Shown one piece after another: positions 1-4,923 of a DNA stretch of 8,123 bases. The translations under genes and the position numbers were made by a program. The notes below the pieces were generated by a model, which saw nothing but the letters and a program-made list of their open reading frames with translations, searched no databases and was not told the origin of the DNA. Each line of letters begins with the position of its first letter. Position 1 is the first letter of the stretch. Source of the stretch: DATEGZ01 sp035279905 (lineage in GTDB: Bacteria > Acidobacteriota > Vicinamibacteria > Vicinamibacterales > SCN-69-37); contig DATEGZ010000109.1 of NCBI GenBank assembly GCA_035279905.1, positions 1 to 8,123 on the forward strand, in the 5' to 3' direction.

Positions 1-1
1 G

Positions 2-1747
2 GATGCGGCCGACGCCACGAGCCGCTTGATGATCGATCTCGCGCCGATTCGACGCGACATCCTCAAGCAGATCGTGCCGGACGGACATCTCGAAAACCTG
101 ACGCCCGAAGAGCGACAGCGGATCGGGCGCGAGCTCAACCAGCGCATGCTCGGCATCGCGCAGGGCTTGCAGCTCGGCGCCGCGGGTCTGCAGAAACGCG
201 CGGCCGACGCCGAGCGCGAAGCGCAGACGTCGAGTGACAAAGCCGCGCAGATGTCCGCCGATGTCGCGTCGAAATCCGCCGCGACGAAAGCCAGGGCGGC
301 CGAAGCCACGAAAGCCGCCGACGGCGCCAAGCCGGCGACGACGGTGAAGACCGCGCCCGCGCCGACACCCACGGCGACGCCAGCGCCCGCCGGAACACAG
401 GCGCCGATCAAGAAGAAGACCGAGATGACCGGCAGTCACATCGGCGTCGTCGTCGAGCAGAACGGTCAGGTCGTCGAGCAGATCAGCGCGGAGGTCAACC
501 TGCCGCAGCTACTGGCGACGGTCTTCTCGACGACGCGGCGCGATCGCGGTGAGGTGCCGTTCGCGATCGCGAAGGACGGGAAGATCTACACGCCGACCGA
601 CGACGATCGAAAGACGATCGAAGGGCTGAAGCTGCCCACGCCGCCGGACAAGCAAACGTCGACGACCTTCACCAAGGGCGACTGGATCGTCGTCGAGACC
701 GCGGATCCGTCGGGATCCGGGCTGCGCCTGGGGATCGCGAAGCCCGTCGCGGATCTCGTCGGCGAGCTGCGCAAGACCGCCGCGCGTAACGCGAGCCTCG
801 GGCTGGGCTTCATCGGCCTCGCGCTCGTCGCGATCGTGCCGCTGTCCGGCCGGCTGACGCGCAACCTCTCGAAGCTCACCGAAGGCGTCGATCGCATCTC
901 GCACGGCGACTACAGCGCGCGCGTGCCGCTCAAGACCAACGACGAGATCGGCCGGCTCGCGACGGCGTTCAACCAGATGGCGACCGACGTCGAGCAGCAT
1001 CAACGCGCGGCCGTCGAGCAGGAGCGCGTGAAGCGCGAGCTCGAGCTCGGCCGCCGCATCCAGCACGAGATGCTGCCGCACGAGCCGCTGCGGCTCGGCC
1101 TGACGGAGATCAAGGGCGTGTCGGTACCGGCGCTCGAGGTCGGCGGCGACTTCTTCAACTACTTCGAGCTCGACGACCATCGCATCGCGCTGCTCGTCGG
1201 CGACGTGTCGGGCAAGGGCGTCGGCGCGGCGCTCCTGATGGCCAACATCCAGGCGTCGCTGCGCACGCGGCTCGCGCTCGGCCAGGAGCTGGCGGCGATC
1301 GCCGAGGCGACCGATCGGGACGTCGACGAGAACTCACCGGGCCCGGTATACGCCACGCTCTTCGTCGGGATCCTCGATCCCGCGACGCGCCGGCTGCAGT
1401 ACGTGAACGCCGGACATCACCCGCAGTACGCGATCTGCAAGTCCGGCCTCGAGCGCATGGCCTCGACGGGATTGCCGGTCGGGCTGCTCTCGGGCCGCGG
1501 CTACACCGCGCGCGAAGTGCAGTTGAGCGCGGGCGACCTCCTGTTCTTCTACACGGACGGCTGCGTCGAAGCCTCGAATCTCGCGGGCGAGATGTTCGGC
1601 GCGGAACGGCTCGAGGCGCTGCTCACGACCGGCGGGCCGATGAGCCCCGAGGACGTGCTGCTGCGCGTCGAGCAGGCGGTCAAAGCGTTTCGCGGCGCCG
1701 CCGAACCGTTCGACGACGAGACGATGATGGCGGTTCGCGTTGGCTAA
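2..1747 (+). CDS. Membrane-bound Cache/HAMP/PP2C (SpoIIE/RsbU-type) protein phosphatase, 5'-truncated
   Basis: The frame is open to the left edge, so the N-terminus, presumably with a first membrane helix, is missing; a TTG at 26 and an ATG at 29 are only internal candidates. Residues are counted from the TTG. An Ala/Lys-rich helical stretch (about 56-98) and a Pro/Thr/Ala linker (99-127) precede a Cache-like extracytoplasmic domain (about 135-250). One membrane helix follows (257-275), then a HAMP domain (about 272-326) with a coiled coil leading into the catalytic domain. Catalytic landmarks are IQHEMLP (345-351), VGGDFF with metal-binding Asp375, GDVSGKG (392-398), NAGHHP (461-466), YTDG (509-512) and DDET (563-566). 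All expected metal-binding acidic residues appear present, so the enzyme should be active. Family members dephosphorylate Ser/Thr of anti-sigma-factor antagonists in response to an external signal. No partner gene is visible. The gene converges on permease A with 47 bp between stop codons. Confidence 0.9.
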   Translation, partial: DAADATSRLMIDLAPIRRDILKQIVPDGHLENLTPEERQRIGRELNQRMLGIAQGLQLGAAGLQKRAADAEREAQTSSDKAAQMSADVASKSAATKARAAEATKAADGAKPATTVKTAPAPTPTATPAPAGTQAPIKKKTEMTGSHIGVVVEQNGQVVEQISAEVNLPQLLATVFSTTRRDRGEVPFAIAKDGKIYTPTDDDRKTIEGLKLPTPPDKQTSTTFTKGDWIVVETADPSGSGLRLGIAKPVADLVGELRKTAARNASLGLGFIGLALVAIVPLSGRLTRNLSKLTEGVDRISHGDYSARVPLKTNDEIGRLATAFNQMATDVEQHQRAAVEQERVKRELELGRRIQHEMLPHEPLRLGLTEIKGVSVPALEVGGDFFNYFELDDHRIALLVGDVSGKGVGAALLMANIQASLRTRLALGQELAAIAEATDRDVDENSPGPVYATLFVGILDPATRRLQYVNAGHHPQYAICKSGLERMASTGLPVGLLSGRGYTAREVQLSAGDLLFFYTDGCVEASNLAGEMFGAERLEALLTTGGPMSPEDVLLRVEQAVKAFRGAAEPFDDETMMAVRVG

Positions 1748-1756
1748 GACCGTGCG

Positions 1757-1788
1757 GGTTCGGCGGGTTCGACAGGTTCCGCAGGTTC
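1757..1788. repeat. 9-bp tandem array, four GGTTCnnnn units
   Basis: GGTTC occurs at 1757, 1766, 1775 and 1784, exactly 9 bp apart, with variable 4-nt spacers. The array fills most of the 47-bp gap (1748-1794) between the convergent stop codons of the phosphatase gene and permease A. On the minus strand it reads as GAACC units beginning 6 nt beyond the permease A stop. I see no clear stem-loop with a T-run in this gap. A matching array lies beyond the permease B stop at 4894-4916. Confidence 0.75.
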
Positions 1789-1794
1789 TGAGCG

Positions 1795-4491
1795 CTAGAG
1801 CTGGCGCAGCGCGGTAATTGGATCGACGGCTGCTGCACGCCGCGCTGGCAGCAAACTCGCAACGAGTGCGACGGCCAGCAACACGAGCGCCACGACCGCG
1901 AACGTCGCGGGATCGAGCGCCGGCACGCCGTACAGCAGGCCCGTCATCGAGCGCGAGAAGAGCAGCGCCAGCACGAGTCCGGATCCAATCCCGATTGTCG
2001 CAAGACGAAGGCCGTGGCCGAACACGAGGCGCACGATCTGACCGCGCTGCGCGCCAATCGCCACGCGGATGCCGATCTCGTGCGACCGCTGGCTGACGAG
2101 ATACACGAGCAGCGCGTACACGCCCACGGCGGACAGCAGGAGCGCGACGCCGGCAAATCCGACGAAAACGGTGCTCGTCAGCCGCGGGGCCGTCAGCGCG
2201 GTGTCGACGACGTCCGTCATCGGACGCACCGCCGCGAGCGGAATTGACGCGTCGAGCGCGCGGGTGGCCGCGCGAAGCGGCGCGGCGATCGTGCGCGGAT
2301 CGCCCGTCGTGCGCACGACGATCGTCCCGGTGTTGACGGGGTTGCTCGCGTTCTGCGTCCACTGCGCGTACGGCCGGTAGAACTTCGGCTTGATCGTGCC
2401 GGTGATGCCGTTGTGGCGCACGTCGCCGACGACGCCGACCACGCGAATCCACGGCGTTTTCGCCCCGCCGGTCTTGAAGCGACCGCCGATCGCGTCGCGT
2501 CCCGCCCAGAACTTCGACGCCATCGTCTGGTTGACGAGCGCGACGGGCTCGCTGTCGAGCGTCTCGGCGGCCGTGAAGAACCGGCCGCGAACGAGCCGCT
2601 CGCCGAGCGCTTCGAGCGCGCCGTCGGTCGCCACCTGCCAGTCGGCCTGCGAGCCCTCGCCGGGAGGCGCCGTGTACCCGTCGACCGCGACGCCGCGGTC
2701 GCCGATCGTCGTGCCGATCGGCAGCGCGCGCACGATGCCGGCGGACGTCACGCCGGGAATCGCGCGAACGCGATCGAGCAAGGTGACGAAGAAGCCGTTG
2801 ATGTGTTGCGGCGTGTCGTACGGCCGATCCGGCAGCGCGATCCGCGCGGTCATGACGTGCGCGGGATCGAAGCCGAGGTCGATCTTCTGCAGCGACCAGA
2901 GCGTGCGCGCCATCAACCCCGTGCCCATCAGCAGCAACAGCGCAAACGCGAATTGCACCACGACGAGCGCGTTGCGGAGACGGAGGCGATGGCCGCCCGC
3001 GGAGACTTGCGTGCCGCCGTCCTTCAGGCTCGACACCAGTCCGACGCGGAACGCGCGGAAGGCCGGCGGGAGGCTGCACAGCAGCGCGGCGATCGCGGAG
3101 ATCGCGACCAGAAACACCGCGACGCGCCAGTCGACCGCGACGGTGGCGGCGCGCGGAATCGCCGTCGGGCCGATGGCGTCGAGCACGCGTTTGGCGCCGA
3201 GCGCGATCGTCACGCCGAGCGATCCGCCGACGAGCGCGAGCAGTCCGCCCTCGACCAGTTGCTGGCGGACGAGCCGCCAGCGATCGGCGCCGAGCGCCGT
3301 GCGCGTCGCGAATTCGCGCTGCCGGGATTCGGCGCGGGCGAGCAACAGCGCCGCCGCGTTGGCGCAGGCGATGAGCATCAGGAAGCCGACGGCGCCGAGC
3401 AGCACGTACAGCGGGCGTCGAACGCCGCCGAGAATGTCGTCCGCGACGGGCACCGCGAACGCCGTCATGTGCACCTGCGGCGAGTACTGGCCCTCCGCCG
3501 TCAGCGCCGACAGGACGCCGGCCAGATCGTCCGTCGCCTGGCTCGCCGTGACGCCCGGCTTCAGTCGGGCCGCGGCGAAGAACCCGTGGCTGCCGCGTTC
3601 GGTCTGCCTGGGATCGATGTACATCGGCATCCACAGCTCCGTCGGCTCCGCGGCGTCGTCGCCGAAGTCGGTGGGCAGCTGGAACCCGCGCGGCATGACG
3701 CCGACGATTCGCGCCGGCTGGCCGTTGATGTCGAGGTGGCGATCGATGACGTTCGTGTCGCCGCCGAACTGGCGCTGCCAGAGTCCGTAGCCGAGCAGGA
3801 CGAGGACGGGCCGGTCCGGCGCGCTCGCGCGCGCTTCGTCTTCCGTGAACGTGCGCCCGAGGATCGGTGGCGCGCCCAGCACGTCGAACGTGTTGGCCGT
3901 CGTCAGTCCGGCGCCGACGCGGATGGCGTCGCCCGTGCCGGTGAGCGTGACGCGCGTCACGTCCCACGCCGCGACGGCGCGCATCGTGCGCGTGCGCGAC
4001 TGATAGTCGAGCACCTCTTGATCGGACACCCAGGTCTTGTCGAAGCGGATCCAGCGGCTCCAGATCATCACGAGACTCTCGGGATGGTCGTACGGGAGCG
4101 GCGCGAGCAGCACGCCGCGGACGACCGTGAACATGGCTGTCGCTGCGCCGATGCCGAGTCCCAGCGACAGGACGACCACGGCGATCGTTCCAGGGCTTCG
4201 GCGAAATCCGCGAAGGCCCGCGCGCACGTCGCTCCAGAGCGCGTTGAACATCTGTCCTCCTGAGGGTGGCGCGACGCCGGCCTTGGCAAGCCGCTGCCGC
4301 TCGAGGCGCCGCGTCCAGGCGGCGTGTGCGACTTGCGCGAGGTACCACGCCGTCGCGCCGTGGCCGGCCGATCGGCGGGCCGCGAACTCGTCGTCGAGAT
4401 CCGCGAGCAGGAACTCGCGGTCGTGAGCGTCGAGCACGCGCTCGGCGAGGCCTCGCAGCCAGCGCGGCGGCGCGGGAGCGGGCGTCGTCAT
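1795..4491 (-). CDS. ADOP-family duplicated FtsX/MacB-like permease (permease A), with N-terminal prefix domain
   Basis: 898 aa. Residues 1-75 form a soluble prefix seen in acidobacterial permeases (DAHDREFLLADLDDEFAARR around 21-40). Two MacB/FtsX units follow. Unit 1 has TM1 at about 101-123, a periplasmic core at about 130-355 (NVIDRHLDINGQPARIVGVM, about 248-266), and TMs at about 360-386, 411-432 and 456-477. Unit 2 has a TM at about 507-527, a second periplasmic core at about 530-765, and TMs at about 771-798, 829-846 and 862-882. The C-terminus PARRAAAVDPITALRQL is the standard family ending. Relatives work in MacB-type efflux or lipoprotein export with an ATPase, but ADOP proteins usually lack an adjacent ATPase, and none is seen here; substrate unknown. 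The ATG overlaps the padR stop (ATGA) and has GGAG 5 nt upstream, so translation is probably coupled to padR. A second, strong internal start exists at residue 81. Confidence 0.92.
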   Translation of the reverse strand: MTTPAPAPPRWLRGLAERVLDAHDREFLLADLDDEFAARRSAGHGATAWYLAQVAHAAWTRRLERQRLAKAGVAPPSGGQMFNALWSDVRAGLRGFRRSPGTIAVVVLSLGLGIGAATAMFTVVRGVLLAPLPYDHPESLVMIWSRWIRFDKTWVSDQEVLDYQSRTRTMRAVAAWDVTRVTLTGTGDAIRVGAGLTTANTFDVLGAPPILGRTFTEDEARASAPDRPVLVLLGYGLWQRQFGGDTNVIDRHLDINGQPARIVGVMPRGFQLPTDFGDDAAEPTELWMPMYIDPRQTERGSHGFFAAARLKPGVTASQATDDLAGVLSALTAEGQYSPQVHMTAFAVPVADDILGGVRRPLYVLLGAVGFLMLIACANAAALLLARAESRQREFATRTALGADRWRLVRQQLVEGGLLALVGGSLGVTIALGAKRVLDAIGPTAIPRAATVAVDWRVAVFLVAISAIAALLCSLPPAFRAFRVGLVSSLKDGGTQVSAGGHRLRLRNALVVVQFAFALLLLMGTGLMARTLWSLQKIDLGFDPAHVMTARIALPDRPYDTPQHINGFFVTLLDRVRAIPGVTSAGIVRALPIGTTIGDRGVAVDGYTAPPGEGSQADWQVATDGALEALGERLVRGRFFTAAETLDSEPVALVNQTMASKFWAGRDAIGGRFKTGGAKTPWIRVVGVVGDVRHNGITGTIKPKFYRPYAQWTQNASNPVNTGTIVVRTTGDPRTIAAPLRAATRALDASIPLAAVRPMTDVVDTALTAPRLTSTVFVGFAGVALLLSAVGVYALLVYLVSQRSHEIGIRVAIGAQRGQIVRLVFGHGLRLATIGIGSGLVLALLFSRSMTGLLYGVPALDPATFAVVALVLLAVALVASLLPARRAAAVDPITALRQL
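4249..4261 (-). promoter_or_regulatory. Internal ribosome-binding site and ATG inside permease A
   Basis: On the minus strand AGGAGG (4261 to 4256) lies 4 nt before an in-frame ATG (4251-4249), codon 81 of permease A. This is a better Shine-Dalgarno match than the GGAG at the annotated start. The residues that follow (MFNALWSDVRAGLRGF) resemble the usual N-terminus of prefix-less family members and parallel the start of permease B (MIAATWRDVRYGLRML). Initiation here would give an 818-aa permease without the prefix domain. Whether it is used is not known. Confidence 0.5.
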
Positions 4492-4811
4492 CGGGACTCC
4501 AGCTTCGGTTTGAGCCCGCGCGTCATCCGGACCCAGGTTTCGTGCGCTTGCGCGATCGCCGTCCGGCCGGCGGGCTCGATCGCGTACACCTTCCGGCGGC
4601 GGTCCGTGCCGTCGGCCGGCGTCGTCAGGCGCGAGCGGACGAGGCCCTTCGCGTCGAGCCGTTCGAGCGTCGTATGGACGGCGCCAATCCAGACGGTGCG
4701 GCGGCCGCCTTCCTCGACGGCCGTGCGAATCGCGGTGCCCGTGGCCTTCGGGCCCAGGCGCAGGATGGCCAGGAGGACGAGCTGTTCGAATTCGCCAAGG
4801 TACGCGGGCAT
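4488..4811 (-). CDS. PadR-family winged-helix transcriptional regulator
   Basis: 107 aa, the size of short PadR proteins. The start LGEFEQLVLLAILRLGPKAT (5-24) is the typical first helix and turn. The likely recognition helix spans about 39-57 (WIGAVHTTLERLDAKGLV). A basic wing follows at 59-77 (DGTDRRRKVYAIEPAGR, about 67-83), and a short C-terminal helix (about 84-100) probably serves dimerization. PadR proteins are mostly repressors that release DNA on binding a small hydrophobic ligand; the ligand here is unknown. The stop codon overlaps the permease A start by 4 bp, so the two genes form an operon. No Shine-Dalgarno-like sequence precedes the ATG, which fits leaderless translation from the promoter described at 4819-4847. 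The two dyads upstream are the obvious candidate operators, giving autoregulation. Confidence 0.92.
   Translation of the reverse strand: MPAYLGEFEQLVLLAILRLGPKATGTAIRTAVEEGGRRTVWIGAVHTTLERLDAKGLVRSRLTTPADGTDRRRKVYAIEPAGRTAIAQAHETWVRMTRGLKPKLESR
4497..4500 (-). promoter_or_regulatory. Ribosome-binding site of permease A
   Basis: GGAG on the minus strand, 5 nt before the ATG at 4491-4489 and inside the last codons of padR. Together with the ATGA stop/start overlap it supports this start and coupled translation. Confidence 0.65.
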
Positions 4812-4818
4812 GGGACAG

Positions 4819-4847
4819 ATACTACATTGTAGTCAGACGCACTACAA
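4819..4847 (-). promoter_or_regulatory. Predicted sigma-70-like promoter of padR, apparently leaderless
   Basis: On the minus strand TTGTAG (4847-4842) could be the -35 and TAGTAT (4824-4819) the -10, with a 17-bp spacer. The -10 ends 7 nt before the A of the padR ATG at 4811, so transcription would start on or next to the start codon; the interval CTGTCCC holds no ribosome-binding site. The -10 overlaps operator site 1 and the -35 lies within site 2. Each hexamer is an imperfect match (3/6 and 4/6). A TACAAT at 4831-4826 is an alternative -10, but without a good -35. Confidence 0.5.
4821..4833. promoter_or_regulatory. Candidate PadR operator, proximal site
   Basis: ACTACATTGTAGT is a perfect inverted repeat (6 + 1 + 6), unusually AT-rich for this DNA, and lies 9 nt upstream of the padR start codon. 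It overlaps the predicted -10, so binding would block transcription. Confidence 0.65.
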
Positions 4848-4853
4848 CGTAGA
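4841..4853. promoter_or_regulatory. Candidate PadR operator, distal site
   Basis: ACTACAACGTAGA shares ACTACAnnGTAG with the proximal site and contains the perfect dyad CTAC-AAC-GTAG. It starts exactly 20 bp from the proximal site, about two helical turns, so two dimers could bind on the same face. It covers the predicted -35. Confidence 0.6.
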
Positions 4854-4866
4854 GCGGTTAGGCTTG

Positions 4867-4895
4867 CCCACCGTAGCCCGACGGGCGAAGGCGGG
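4867..4895. repeat. Imperfect palindrome / REP-like hairpin between permease B and padR
   Basis: The outer arms CCCACC (4867-4872) and GGCGGG (4890-4895) pair with one mismatch, and the core GCCC-GAC-GGGC (4876-4886) is a perfect 4-bp stem with a 3-nt loop. There is no T-run on either side, so it is not a classic intrinsic terminator. It could still stabilise the 3' end of the permease B message. It resembles, from memory, dispersed intergenic palindromes of acidobacterial genomes; this is not verified. Confidence 0.4.
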
Positions 4896-4916
4896 TTCGT
4901 TAGGTTCGTTAGGTTC
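4894..4916. repeat. 9-bp tandem array, three GGTTCnnnn units
   Basis: GGTTC occurs at 4894, 4903 and 4912, exactly 9 bp apart; the first two units are identical (GGTTCGTTA). On the minus strand the array begins 7 nt beyond the permease B stop codon and runs into the hairpin. It shares the period, the core and the 10-mer CGAACCCGCC (minus strand) with the array beyond permease A at 1757-1788. Confidence 0.75.
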
Positions 4917-4923
4917 GGAAGAG

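Noticed and set aside
2390..4263. Two long plus-strand open frames (2390-3790 and 2413-4263) opposite permease A
   Set aside because: Composition is typical of antisense frames in GC-rich permease genes (Ser/Thr/Arg-rich, Arg/Glu-rich), and no ribosome-binding site or domain supports them.
1334..4348. A 1004-codon minus-strand open frame
   Set aside because: It overlaps the phosphatase gene antisense and permease A in another frame; the product is low-complexity Arg-rich sequence with no domain.
4867..4895. Classic intrinsic terminator after permease B
   Set aside because: The stem is imperfect and neither strand has a T-run after it; kept only as a hairpin.
4894..4916. Short CRISPR-like array
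   Set aside because: The units are 9 bp with 4-nt spacers, far below CRISPR repeat and spacer sizes, and no cas genes are present.
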